Assembly: GCF_052065755.1 (NCBI RefSeq)
Contig: NZ_JBQHTK010000011.1
Location: forward strand, 13,490 to 77,489
Direction of reading: 5' to 3'
DNA: 64,000 bases
Source of the DNA: Allocoprococcus sp004560705
GTDB taxonomy: Bacteria > Bacillota > Clostridia > Lachnospirales > Lachnospiraceae
Part shown: piece after piece, positions 1 through 9,508 of the stretch
Position numbering within the stretch: position 1 is the first letter of the stretch
How the letters are laid out: the number at the start of each line of letters is the position of its first letter
The notes under the pieces: model-generated
Database searches by the model: none
What the model saw: only the letters and a program-made list of their open reading frames with translations
What the model was told of the DNA's origin: nothing
Translations under genes and position numbers: made by a program

Positions 1-3000
1 ACTGATGATCATCCATTTATTGTCCTTCCAGTAACGGATCTGGTGCCGAGATTCTTCCACCTCTTCCAGCGAATATGACACAATATCCTTCATCTGTTTA
101 CTGGTCAGGTAAACCAGATCCCACGGTTCTATCGTCAAAGCACCATCCGAAGAATCACTTGCCTTCGACCAGAATATACTCCCGCTGGTGCCATCCGGAT
201 GAATGGACTTCACATACTGGCTGGAGGTCGGCCACTGATATGTATTTCCGCCTTTATCCGTCACGCGAAGCACCATCTTCACCGCGTGCTTTTTTACAGA
301 TGATGCCTTTGCCTTCACTTCTTCCACATATGTTTTGGAATCATCATCCTTGCCGACATATGTTTTCCCGATCAGAAGCCCTCCGCTTTTTCCGTTCATG
401 ATGATAATTTCTGTATCATCTCCCAGCTCACCCTCCCATGGTTTTTGGGAAGGAGGATAGATCTGCGGATAATCCACATCTTTCGTCTCTGTAACGGTGA
501 TTTCATCACTCCGGAGGCCCGCTTCCTCAAAAATGGCCGTCTGACCGTCCTTCAGTCGGAACTGTCCATTTGCATCCGTCCTGTGATCTCCATCCACCGT
601 CTCGCCCTGCTCCGTAAGAGTATATGGATACTCACTCAGGAGTTCTCCTCTTACCGTCACCGTCATCGTGAATAACCGTTCTTCCAATTCTGCAGCCTGC
701 TGCGAATCCGTCGCATCATAGATCACTTGTTTGGACACCGAGAAGGATCGTTTCCGATAATCATTGGTAATCACCATCTCTTTCTTACTGCTGTAAAGCG
801 GCATAGTAATCTCGTCCGTCCCCGGATTGACTTTCTCGTAAAGCTCCCCGCTTACCGTTTCTTCCACCAGATAGGTCTGTTCCGCCTCCAATCCTTCTAT
901 TTTCACCGTTTTTCCACCGCATACGCAGGTGAAGCTTCCATCCGGGTTCAAGATACCCTCTGCTTTGGTCTCCTCTCCTTCTTCCAGTAATACCCAGTGC
1001 TTTCCGCCAACAGGATTTCCTTCTGAATCGGTGATACGAAATGTAAATGCCTGCGTGCATGCATTTACATCCTGATGGGTGATCTGCTTTGTCAAATACA
1101 GATTTTTCCACCGATAAATATTGGTAATACTCGCCGAAGCTCCCTGAACCGGCAGAATCCCTTCAACAGTATCCGTTTTGCAGATCCAATCCGCGTCTTT
1201 CTCCACACATTCTTTTACTGTATACTTGGTCCCGCAATCTCCGGGAAAGAGCGCAAGAATCTCCCCTGCTTTGATCTGAAATCTTCCATCGCTGTCCGTT
1301 TTCCCGATTCCGTTCTGCCCGGACGCTGTAACCTTTTGCGGAATCCCGCCATCCGTCCGCACGCTGTCCACATACCAGAATTCCCGATGGGCATACGGCT
1401 CCCCATCTGCCAGGAGCTGGAATGTGAAAATATCTTCCGCTGCCGCATCTCCCTCCGGAACTGCCAGCAATTTCTTCTGCACGTACAATACCGGGCGATA
1501 GGTATTTCTCACCTGGACTACCCGTTTTTCTATTCCATCTTCTGAGGTGGTCGCATCCGTCTGTTCAGCTTCCCAAAATGGATTTTCCTCCTCTTCCACC
1601 CGAATCTGTGCCACATCTTTCACCCGGAGAAATACCGCCTTTTCTCCTGCCCGAAGTACAAGCTTTCCGTTTGCATCCGTAGCATAGATCCCATTCACCT
1701 GTTCCCAGGTGCCATCGTCTTTGGTACGCCAGAGCTGATATTCCTGATTGGCATATTTGGGTGCATCATCCTCGATTCTTGTTAAATAAAATTCAAACTC
1801 CTCTGCTTTGACGGCATCCGGTACCTCCTTCACGAACTGCTTTTCAATTTCCAGAATTCCGCTGCCTCCCAGAGACACTTTCACGGAATTTCCGCTAACA
1901 GTATATACACTCTCTGCTCCATTCATCCCCGTCACAGAGTAGAAAACTGGATTATTATATGCATAAATAGCCCCGTTTTCTGTATTTTCAGGTGCTTTCA
2001 TCTTGATCTGAAATGTCGCCGATTCCATCGAATCGAGTATGAACGCGTCGCCATTTCTTTTATCGCTGATATCCACCGCAACCGCACGTACCTCATCCGC
2101 TGTCTTTCCAAGTGACTGCCACTCTTCCTCTAAGTACCATCCATTCGCCGTCGTCAGAACTTCCCCGGGAGACTGTTTCTCTTCGGGCAGCACCGCTTCC
2201 CGATCTTCATTGTAATAAACGACCGGTGCAATATCCTGATTTTGTAATCCCTCCAAAACGATTTCCCGAAAGCTCCCGTACCACCAGGAATCTTCAAAAT
2301 CGATCTCTTCCGGCACTCCTCGTCTGTCGGATGCAGCATGTTCCAGTCTGTCGAAAATCACAATATTTCTCATCGGCTGTGCAGAGGTATTGGTAACCGT
2401 TATGTCATAGGTATAGCCGCCCGAAGGTGATACTCTCGCGCTTTTCAGGTACACCCCGAAACGGTCCTCATCCGCGCGGACCAGCTTCTGGATAGCCGAC
2501 TGGGATGCCAGAGCAATGTCTTCCGTTGCAAGTGTTCTTGCGTAAAGCACATTGCGGATATTGGTGATCCCGTCCTGATTGATGTCACTTCCCAGACTCT
2601 TATAATCCTCCTCAAATCCTTCCGGCACGATGATTCCGTCATCGCAGGCCACTTCGCTTTGCGTTCCCAGAAGCGGCTTTGTATCCTCCTGCCCCGGCAT
2701 AAAAGCGCAGATATTTGCTTCCGACTGACTGACCTGCTCATCTTTCCAGTCATAATACGCCTGAAAGCTGACGCCCCAGCCTTCCATCCAGTAAGTATAC
2801 TGATTAGAATTTCTTGTCATCACAGAGGAATCCGTTCCTTGATATGTCAAATGAAAGATTACCATCGTTCTCCCGGTTCCCTTATAATTTTCAATCACAT
2901 CTCTCTCGGAATCCATTTCCACTTCCACCTGTGTGGTATCCCAGCTTTGTGGTGTATTGTACACACCGGAATAACTCAGATTCTTGAGACGCCCAGCGAT

Positions 3001-4008
3001 CACTTCTCCGGAAGGATCAAATCTCATCCCATATGGAAGAAGATCATAAAATACCAGATGCTTTCTTCCGGGACTCTTCACGCCATTTTGTTTCAAATAT
3101 ACTGCATCCTCATTGGATTCTACCAGGTAGCCATCATGTGCGGTCAGGCAATATTCCACCTGCGCCCTGCCGTTTACCACATCGTTTGTCGTCTTTGCCG
3201 TCTTATAAGCTGCCGCATGCATCTGCATTTTGGAAAGCTTAATTGCCGCATCGTCCTGCATCGTCAACTGTCCGCCATCGTGCAACACCTCGGCGCCGGA
3301 ACTGTTTTTCAGAATAATCTGGTCCGGATCTGCTGCAAGAAGTTCCTCCATCACCGGGGAATCATAGCGTAGCCGAAGTTGCACATATATTTCGCATGTC
3401 GTCTGATAATTGATGCTTTGATGTACCGCCTTGACTTTCCATGGTTTTCTCGCAAGCTGCGCCTCTGTAAAAGAATAAGTCATCTCTCCTTCTTCATTCC
3501 AACCGACATCTGCGATATGCTCCCATTCCCCGTTTCCCCGCGGATCCGTGTCTGCAAAGACCGCATAAACAGCCAGCTTCTGGTCCACATCCTCATTCTG
3601 TTCCGGCTGTTCAAAATCATTTTCCCACACATCATATCCCCGGTCTTTCTGTATGATCTTAACTTCCGAGAAGTAATAATCTTCTCCCGTCATTGCTCTG
3701 GCATTTTTTTCGGAAGACAGATAAGCGCAGACGGTATCGTCAAAGGTGCTGACCGTATAGCTGCTTCCCTCCCGATATGTTCCCATCTCGCTTCCGGAAA
3801 GCTCATGTGTGTAACCATACCCGCGGCATATACTTTTTGTCGAAAATGGAAATGCTCCTTTATCTTCCTGATTCGCCTTTGCATACCGGAATACTTCCAG
3901 CCAGCTCTCCCATGTCTGATCCTGCTCTTTATTCACATTCAGAATATCGCCCGGATAGATCCACTCATATTCTTTGTAAGTCCATGAGGCCGATCCTGTC
4001 TTTTTCTG
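1..4008 (-). pseudogene. C-terminal part of a giant Cna-B surface protein, cut off from its start by an in-frame stop; runs off the left edge
   Basis: The minus strand stays open for all 1336 codons from 4008 to the window edge, in the same frame as the gene that stops at 4009-4011. It encodes a cell-surface protein: an N-proximal adhesin-like region followed by at least four Cna-B/SpaA-type beta-sandwich modules of about 90-110 residues. Their repeat starts are recognisable as LEIEKQF, LYVQKKL, LYLTKQI and FSVSKQV. Such modules form the stalks of sortase-assembled pili. No convincing ribosome binding site precedes an internal Met; the first candidates are ATG at 3786 and 3693. The segment is therefore best read as the remainder of one very large gene of more than 1670 codons, not an independent gene. 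The LPXTG end must lie beyond position 1. Stop-codon readthrough or a sequencing error are alternatives. Confidence 0.75.
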
Positions 4009-5034
4009 TTATGGATCTTTTCCGTCTATCGGCATCAGTATCATCGCCGCCTCGTTGTTCAGCACCGTCCCATCCGTGACTGCCTCTGCCGGATATGCCG
4101 TCACTACATAGAGACTTCCGGACCAGGAATCCTGCCTGCCCGACGCCCGTATTTCTACCGTGCCGGCCGAATAATCAATCGGACTTACCACGGTAAATCC
4201 CCGCTTTACTTTAATACCGACAATACTCCCTGCCGTCTGGTCCGCAGTCTTCGGTGTTTCTTCCATTTTGAGTGTAAATGGCTGTGTACCATTTCCATTT
4301 GCTTTTACTTCCCAGACTACATATTTGTAATTTTCAAAATGTTCCTCGTATTCTTCCGGAAGCTTTCCCGAAAGAAATGCTTCTGCCTGCTTTTTTGTAT
4401 AAAGTCCGGGCGTATAGCTCTGACCGCTTACATACGTTGTTTTCGTCACACTGCCAAGTGATGCATAGGTGTCCACACGCCCCGTAAGCGGCTTCAGTTC
4501 AGCCGTCTCTGTGTCATTTTCTGTAGTCACCTGAATCCTGGGTGTCAGCGACCATTCTGTCATGTCAACAATGTTCATGACAGCCAGGTTCTTATACAAT
4601 ACTTGAAATGCCGCATTTGACCCGGAACGCATCTCTTTATAATTGAAAAATACCAGTTCATCCTCTTCTTCATAGTAATTAAACGGCGTATTCTTCCCAT
4701 CTGTCGGATTCTCCGGTGTTCCCGCCGGCACGGCAATATCTGCCGGAAGAATTTCCGTGCCGTCCCGATAGGTGAGCAACACTTTTGGAATCCGGATCTC
4801 TACGCTTCCTTCCCCCAGATCCTGATTTGTATGGAACTCCATCTGATATTTCAACGTAAAATCCTGCGTCTTCTTCGTATCGTAGAGGGACGTTTCATTC
4901 ACATAATACACATCCAGTGTCCAATTTGCCGTATTATCTTCTGCGGACAGTATTCTTGGAACAGCCTGCGCAAGAATAAACACCGCAAAAAGAGCTACCG
5001 TCACTTTTTTCCAGATTGATTTTGTTTCCCGCAT
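4009..5034 (-). CDS. N-terminal part of the Cna-B pilus/adhesin protein (341 aa, ends at a premature stop)
   Basis: The start is placed at ATG 5034, the Met of MRETKSIWKK, because an AGGAGG site lies just upstream and a signal peptide follows at once (basic start, hydrophobic VTVALFAVFILAQAV, then an AEDN-type cleavage region). Longer upstream starts would extend the gene through the sortase tail. The product has beta-rich, Thr/Glu-rich sequence typical of surface adhesin domains and ends at GKDP followed by TAA. The same frame continues with QKKTGSASWTYKEYEW and stays open for 4 kb, so the TAA looks like a nonsense mutation (a Tyr codon such as TAT/TAC changed to TAA would suffice). It overlaps the end of the sortase gene by 34 bases and is the last gene of the pilus operon. 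If the stop is real, the cell would secrete only a short fragment without a wall anchor. Confidence 0.8.
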   Translation of the reverse strand: MRETKSIWKKVTVALFAVFILAQAVPRILSAEDNTANWTLDVYYVNETSLYDTKKTQDFTLKYQMEFHTNQDLGEGSVEIRIPKVLLTYRDGTEILPADIAVPAGTPENPTDGKNTPFNYYEEEDELVFFNYKEMRSGSNAAFQVLYKNLAVMNIVDMTEWSLTPRIQVTTENDTETAELKPLTGRVDTYASLGSVTKTTYVSGQSYTPGLYTKKQAEAFLSGKLPEEYEEHFENYKYVVWEVKANGNGTQPFTLKMEETPKTADQTAGSIVGIKVKRGFTVVSPIDYSAGTVEIRASGRQDSWSGSLYVVTAYPAEAVTDGTVLNNEAAMILMPIDGKDP

Positions 5035-5909
5035 TTTTTTACCTTTCTCCTCCTTCTCTTTCTTGCTCTGACTGCATCTTCCTTTTTTCCGCAAAAACGT
5101 ATTATTAGAATCAAAAGCCATACAATCAGTACAATGGACAGGCAAAGCCACCCGTATTCCCGGATCCACCTCTCCATCTCGATTGTCCCGGTGCTTTCTC
5201 CTGTGATTTTCTCAAAAGGAACTCTCTTCCCATGAACATACATCCGATGCGTATTCATTCCATACGGTGTGCAAGTGACCAGTGTTGCCAGATCCTCCCC
5301 TTTACGGATTGCCAGGGGCCCTGTTTCATCCGGTCTTACCGTTTCTATTTCCGTAATCTGATAAGCCAGGATCTTTTGAAACACATGAATGTAAAAGAGC
5401 TCGCCTGTTTCCAGTTGATCCAGATCCGTAAACATCTTTTTGCTGGGTAGTCCCCGGTGTGCGGATATCACCGTATGTGTGTCCGTTCCGCCTACCGGAA
5501 GAGAACTCCCCTCCAGGTGACCTGCTCCTTTCTGGAGTGCATTTTCAGAAGTGCCATGATAAATGGGCAGTGTGACCTGTATTTGAGGTATCTCGATCCA
5601 CCCCATAATCCCTTCTTTTCCCACGTTTAAAAGTTCCTCATATTCTCGATGGTTCTGAGATGTATTTCCAAAAGGATCTTCCAGCCTCTCTTCCGTTCCC
5701 GAGCCAAGGAAACAGTTGTACCTCTCAGCTCTCTCCAATTGTTCCTGCCACATGTTCCGGTCCATTTTTTCAATGGTCTCTTCATACTCTGTCACAGCCT
5801 TTCCCTGAACACGGCCGTTATATATACGCGCCAGATAAGGGTAATCCATAATAGCAATACAGCTAAGATAGAAGAAAACAAATACCATCAAAGATACTTT
5901 TCTTTTCAA
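5001..5909 (-). CDS. srtC: Class C (pilus-assembly) sortase
   Basis: This membrane-bound cysteine transpeptidase joins pilin subunits through their LPXTG-like motifs. Numbered from the TTG at 5909, the class C lid motif DPF is at residues 78-80, catalytic His is in SAHRG (about 151), catalytic Cys is in TLVTCTPYG (about 213) and catalytic Arg is in NTHRMYV (about 222). An N-terminal transmembrane segment and a C-terminal hydrophobic segment followed by a basic tail match class C topology. The TTG start is chosen because it overlaps the pilin stop as TTGA and has AAAGGAAAC upstream; a GTG at 5948 is possible but has no good ribosome site. Two pilin-type genes flank it, which fits assembly of a dedicated fimbria. 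Confidence 0.9.
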   Translation of the reverse strand: MKRKVSLMVFVFFYLSCIAIMDYPYLARIYNGRVQGKAVTEYEETIEKMDRNMWQEQLERAERYNCFLGSGTEERLEDPFGNTSQNHREYEELLNVGKEGIMGWIEIPQIQVTLPIYHGTSENALQKGAGHLEGSSLPVGGTDTHTVISAHRGLPSKKMFTDLDQLETGELFYIHVFQKILAYQITEIETVRPDETGPLAIRKGEDLATLVTCTPYGMNTHRMYVHGKRVPFEKITGESTGTIEMERWIREYGWLCLSIVLIVWLLILIIRFCGKKEDAVRARKRRRRKVKKCGKQNQSGKK

Positions 5910-6595
5910 CTTTTTTGTTTCCTTTCTACTAAAATAATTAAAATACACAGCATACCCACGGATAACGACACATAGATCACCGCTTCAGATGAATCCCCTG
6001 TTTCGATCGGAAGGACATGTGTCTGAATCTGCATTTCCGGCAGCGGCGTTTTATCCTGTTCCAGGCGTTCCGCTTTGGGCGAAACCTTCAGGTCATATTC
6101 CCATTTCTCACTCGTTCCATACGGCAGGAACACCAGAAACGGCGCGACATTTCCATAATCGGCAGGGTCTTTCTGCCTGACAAGATAAGCCCCCTGTTCC
6201 AGATCGACGATGGCAAGCACCCCGTTTTCTCCGGATTCCATCTCTGCAACCAGTGTGTCCTCATTCAACACACCGGTCAGCTTCGCGGCTGCCTCTTCCT
6301 GTTCCTCCGCCAGACGGATCCGCTTCAGATTGATCCCCGTTTTCCGGTACCTGTCCAGCAATCGAAAATGAAGGGATGTCTCTGCCTCAACCGTTCCGAC
6401 TTGATAAATGTCGAAGACAGTATGTTCCGGCCTTGTTCCCAGATCCTTCAATTCGATTGTCAGGCTGCACCGGGCATCTGAATGATAGCTGTCCTTTTCC
6501 CCGGCGCGTACCGTAACCGTCTGTAACAGCAGAGTCAGTAGGAAGAAGAAAGCCAGACCTTTCGACAAAATCTGTCTTTTTCTTTTACGAATCAT
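5906..6595 (-). CDS. Minor or basal pilin with one Cna-B domain and a variant sorting signal (229 aa)
   Basis: The protein has a basic start, a hydrophobic signal peptide (LAFFFLLTLLLQTVTVRAG), one Cna-B/SpaA-like domain at about residues 40-175, and a C-terminal cell-wall sorting region: a motif, a hydrophobic helix and the basic tail ERKQKS. The sorting motif reads LPIETG, one residue longer than canonical LPXTG, so either PIETG or LPIET is the sortase recognition core. Start ATG 6595 has AAAGGAGAG at good spacing. It is the first gene of the operon and overlaps the sortase by four bases, indicating translational coupling. Its small size suggests an anchor or minor subunit, with the giant protein as the tip or major element. 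Confidence 0.8.
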   Translation of the reverse strand: MIRKRKRQILSKGLAFFFLLTLLLQTVTVRAGEKDSYHSDARCSLTIELKDLGTRPEHTVFDIYQVGTVEAETSLHFRLLDRYRKTGINLKRIRLAEEQEEAAAKLTGVLNEDTLVAEMESGENGVLAIVDLEQGAYLVRQKDPADYGNVAPFLVFLPYGTSEKWEYDLKVSPKAERLEQDKTPLPEMQIQTHVLPIETGDSSEAVIYVSLSVGMLCILIILVERKQKS

Positions 6596-6909
6596 TCGTA
6601 CTCTCCTTTGACCTTTGTTTTGATATGCACTTTAAAGAGATATCCCGTTAAAATATTAAAGTGGTATTCATTCGATACAGAATGAACGATATGATATTTG
6701 AGACAGAAAAGATTCTGTCCTTAGATGGCGCACAAAAAAGTGCGCCATGAAAGATATTGTATAAATATAATTTTGATAAATGGAATCAATTGATATAATA
6801 ATAAAACTGAATCTGTTCAGAAATCGTGCAGCCATTTACACGAAACGAATCTGAGAATGTTTTCTGAGATTGCATTTACAATATCACATAACTTTTGAAA
6901 ATTCAAGCA
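6596..6909 (-). promoter_or_regulatory. Leader/intergenic region of the pilus operon with several palindromes
   Basis: This 314-base gap has no gene. Read on the minus strand toward the pilin, it holds a perfect 9-bp hairpin at 6725-6748 (ATGGCGCAC, six-base loop, GTGCGCCAT). A GACAG/CTGTC hairpin, a TTCATTC/GAATGAA hairpin and an ACTTTAA/TTTAAAGT palindrome follow. None has a T-run expected of a terminator on the coding side. The part next to 6909 is AT-rich and lies downstream of the lipase gene; a TTGATT element near 6796 could be a -35 box. A structured 5' leader or operator array is the simplest reading. Confidence 0.4.
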
Positions 6910-7839
6910 TTATTTTTCAAAATTTTCTTCCAGCCATTTTCGCAAATCTTCAAATACATCCATATAATCCGTTTCATTCAGGATTTCATGACGATCGTTC
7001 TCATATAATTTTAATTCTACATTCTGAGCCCCGGCCTTTAGACAGGACTCGTACACCTTCCGGACACCTTTTCCGAAATTTCCCACCGGATCATCGCTTC
7101 CCGCGACAAAGAAAAGCGGCAGATCTTTCGGGATTTTCTGAATGTTCTTTTTGCGCTGAACAAACTGGATCGTCCGGAACAACTGATAGAATCCGTTCAG
7201 TGTAAATGTGAACGTACACCACGGATTTTCCCGATAAGCATCAACGATTTTTTCATCCTTTGTCAGCCAGTCCTGCGGCGTCCGGGCAGGTTCAAACTTT
7301 TTGTTATTTCCAGAAAATGCAAGCTGGTCAACAAGCTTACTCCGGTACTCCCATCCTTTGCATGCTGCCATCGCTCTGCAAAGAAGTTTCGCCAGAACCA
7401 GAACCGGTTCCGGCTGTGCCCCGGTTCCCATTACGATCACTCCGGAAAGACCTTCCCCATGCAGCATCATATACTGTCGGATCAAAAATGATCCCATGCT
7501 GTGTCCCAACATAAAATAGGGAGTATTCGGATATTGCTTTCCCATGTATAAACGCAATTTATGAATATCTTTTATTACACATTCATTTCCATCCGGCTGT
7601 TTAAAGAAACCATGCTTCTCATCAGAAATTACCGATTCTCCGTGTCCCAGATGGTCATTTCCGACTACGCAGATTCCGTATTCATTCAGATACTCTGCGA
7701 ATCGCTCATAGCGGCCGACGTATTCCACCATCCCGTGACTGATCTGAAGAACCGCTCTGACTTCTCCTTCCGGTATCCACAGAATCGCATGGATTCTCGT
7801 CTCGCCATCCGCCGAAGTATAGTATAAATTCCTTTTCAT
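6910..7839 (-). CDS. Alpha/beta-hydrolase, monoacylglycerol lipase/lysophospholipase type
   Basis: This serine hydrolase of about 309 residues belongs to the Hydrolase_4 family (lysophospholipase/monoacylglycerol lipase). Visible motifs are the nucleophile elbow GHSMGS, the early ISHGM oxyanion segment, and C-terminal acid and base in GSDDPVG and NDRHE. There is no signal peptide, so it is probably cytoplasmic. ATG 7839 is chosen because GGAAGGGGAG sits upstream; the GTG at 7858-7860 lies inside that ribosome site. It follows the glycerol-3-phosphate dehydrogenase genes by 24 bases, so it may release glycerol or glycerophosphate-type products that the operon oxidises. The substrate is an inference. 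Confidence 0.85.
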   Translation of the reverse strand: MKRNLYYTSADGETRIHAILWIPEGEVRAVLQISHGMVEYVGRYERFAEYLNEYGICVVGNDHLGHGESVISDEKHGFFKQPDGNECVIKDIHKLRLYMGKQYPNTPYFMLGHSMGSFLIRQYMMLHGEGLSGVIVMGTGAQPEPVLVLAKLLCRAMAACKGWEYRSKLVDQLAFSGNNKKFEPARTPQDWLTKDEKIVDAYRENPWCTFTFTLNGFYQLFRTIQFVQRKKNIQKIPKDLPLFFVAGSDDPVGNFGKGVRKVYESCLKAGAQNVELKLYENDRHEILNETDYMDVFEDLRKWLEENFEK

Positions 7840-7863
7840 CCGTTTTTTCTCCCCTTCCACCGC

Positions 7864-8217
7864 TTATTTTTTGTTTGCAGTTGCAACCACAGGTACTCCT
7901 GTTCCGGCTGCATTTTCGAGAATCACCTGGCCAATCTGAACCGGTCTTGCGATTACAAGCTGTTTCAATTCCCGGACACAGTCCATGATCTTCTCCTTCG
8001 GAATATCCTCCTTCGTCTTTACCGGAACTACACCGCCTCCGCTTAAACGCACTGTCGTCGTCACAATTCTGGTCGGATTCGTCACTTCTTTCCTTGCATA
8101 AATATCCCCACGTTTACAGGTATTTCCGGAAACACTGATCACGCTGCCGTCTTCCATCTCTACCTGAAGCTCACAGCCCATGGGACATCCGATACAAATC
8201 AATACCTTCTTCTCCAT
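7864..8217 (-). CDS. DUF1667 iron-sulfur-type protein of the GlpAB operon
   Basis: This small protein of 117 aa is the usual third partner of clostridial GlpA/GlpB-like dehydrogenases. Four cysteines at 8, 11, 15 (CIGCPMGC) and 34 (GNTCKRG) look like metal or Fe-S ligands. The C-terminal half holds the family's conserved VPVKT segment. Start ATG 8217 (MEKKVLICIG) is preferred over an upstream ATG that would overlap the preceding gene by 32 bases. It probably takes electrons from the flavoprotein pair, by analogy with the C subunit of anaerobic glycerol-3-phosphate dehydrogenase. It carries no GlpC-type ferredoxin domain. Confidence 0.85.
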   Translation of the reverse strand: MEKKVLICIGCPMGCELQVEMEDGSVISVSGNTCKRGDIYARKEVTNPTRIVTTTVRLSGGGVVPVKTKEDIPKEKIMDCVRELKQLVIARPVQIGQVILENAAGTGVPVVATANKK

Positions 8218-8230
8218 ATTTCCGCTCACC

Positions 8231-9508
8231 TCAATCCTGCTTTTCACCGCACTCCAAAACAATCCTGATCTTCTCAGGCCGGCTGGCCCCTTCTAATTGT
8301 TCCTTCTCTAAAATAACCTCTTCCATCTCTCCAGGAGTCACAATTTGTTTTCTTTTATGCGCAATCCGTTTCTCATCCAAATACACACTGATGTAGCAAT
8401 TGCGGTTTACATTTCCCACCCGGAAACGTACTTTCAGATTCCCCCGCATGCGTTCCGGCAAGATTTCTGCCGGAACCGTATAACGAATTCCGCCTTCCAC
8501 CTCGATCGCAATTCCACGTTTTCCTGCTTTGTCAAGCTGGCCCAGGATATAATCTGCTGCACATTCTCCCGCACATTTTGCTTCTTCTGACACAAAATCC
8601 ACCAGATCGTGCACATGCAGTACATTCCCACAGGCAAACACCCCTGGAATGCTGGTCTCAAGACTTTCGTCAACAACGGGACCGTTCGTAACCGGATTCA
8701 TCCGGACACCCATTCCCTGCGACAGTTCATTTTCCGGAATCAGACCACAGGACAAAAGCAGTGTATCACAGCAGTATTCTTCCTCCGTTCCCGGTATCGG
8801 TCTTCCGTTTTCGTCCACTTCCGCAAGCGTAACACCTTCCAGTCTTTGTTTCCCCTTGATGTCGATCACCGTATGGCAAAGCTTCAGAGGAATTCCATAA
8901 TCCTCCAGGCACTGAACGATATTCCGCTTTAGGCCGCCGGAATATGGCATCAGCTCTGCCACTACCTGAACATGGGCTCCCTCCAGTGTCATTCTGCGCG
9001 CCATAATAAGCCCTATATCCCCGGAACCTAAAATCACAACTTCTTTTCCGGGAAGATATCCTTCCATATTAACCAGCCTCTGCGCTGTTCCGGCTGTATA
9101 GATTCCCTGCGGTCGGTACCCAGGAATGTTCAGAGCCCCTCGCGGCCGCTCCCGGCATCCCATGGCAAGAATAATCGATTTAGCCTGGATATCCTGCATC
9201 CCTTCCGTGCGACTTAAAACCGTCACTTTTTTCTCCGACGTGATGTTCAGCACCATGGAATTCGTCTGACACACAATCCCCAACTCCTGCACCTGACGGA
9301 TAAAACGATCTGCATATTCCGGGCCTGTAAGCTCTTCCTTAAAGGTATGCAGGCCAAACCCATTATGAATGCACTGATTCAAAATACCACCCAGACGTTC
9401 GTCCCGTTCAATCACAAGGATATCATTGATTCCTTTTTTCTTTGCCGCCACAGCCGCCGCCAGTCCTGCCGGTCCGCCTCCGATAATAACCAGATCACAG
9501 CTTCTCAT
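8231..9508 (-). CDS. GlpB-like NAD(P)/FAD-dependent oxidoreductase (425 aa)
   Basis: Pyridine-nucleotide-disulfide-type flavoprotein. An FAD-binding Rossmann motif VIIGGGPAG lies at the extreme N terminus, and a second dinucleotide motif VILGSGDIG lies near residue 155. A conserved C-terminal FAD segment GVFACGNVLHVHDLVD is typical of this group. The redox-active disulfide of thioredoxin reductase is not apparent. It overlaps the GlpA-like gene by four bases and is followed by the DUF1667 gene, a layout conserved in Clostridia for a three-component glycerol-3-phosphate dehydrogenase. It likely shuttles electrons between the GlpA flavin and NAD(P) or a carrier. Confidence 0.88.
   Translation of the reverse strand: MRSCDLVIIGGGPAGLAAAVAAKKKGINDILVIERDERLGGILNQCIHNGFGLHTFKEELTGPEYADRFIRQVQELGIVCQTNSMVLNITSEKKVTVLSRTEGMQDIQAKSIILAMGCRERPRGALNIPGYRPQGIYTAGTAQRLVNMEGYLPGKEVVILGSGDIGLIMARRMTLEGAHVQVVAELMPYSGGLKRNIVQCLEDYGIPLKLCHTVIDIKGKQRLEGVTLAEVDENGRPIPGTEEEYCCDTLLLSCGLIPENELSQGMGVRMNPVTNGPVVDESLETSIPGVFACGNVLHVHDLVDFVSEEAKCAGECAADYILGQLDKAGKRGIAIEVEGGIRYTVPAEILPERMRGNLKVRFRVGNVNRNCYISVYLDEKRIAHKRKQIVTPGEMEEVILEKEQLEGASRPEKIRIVLECGEKQD

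Noticed and set aside
75..3987. Several 60-240-codon plus-strand frames
   Set aside because: All are shadows of the long minus-strand Cna-B frame; none has a credible start or domain.
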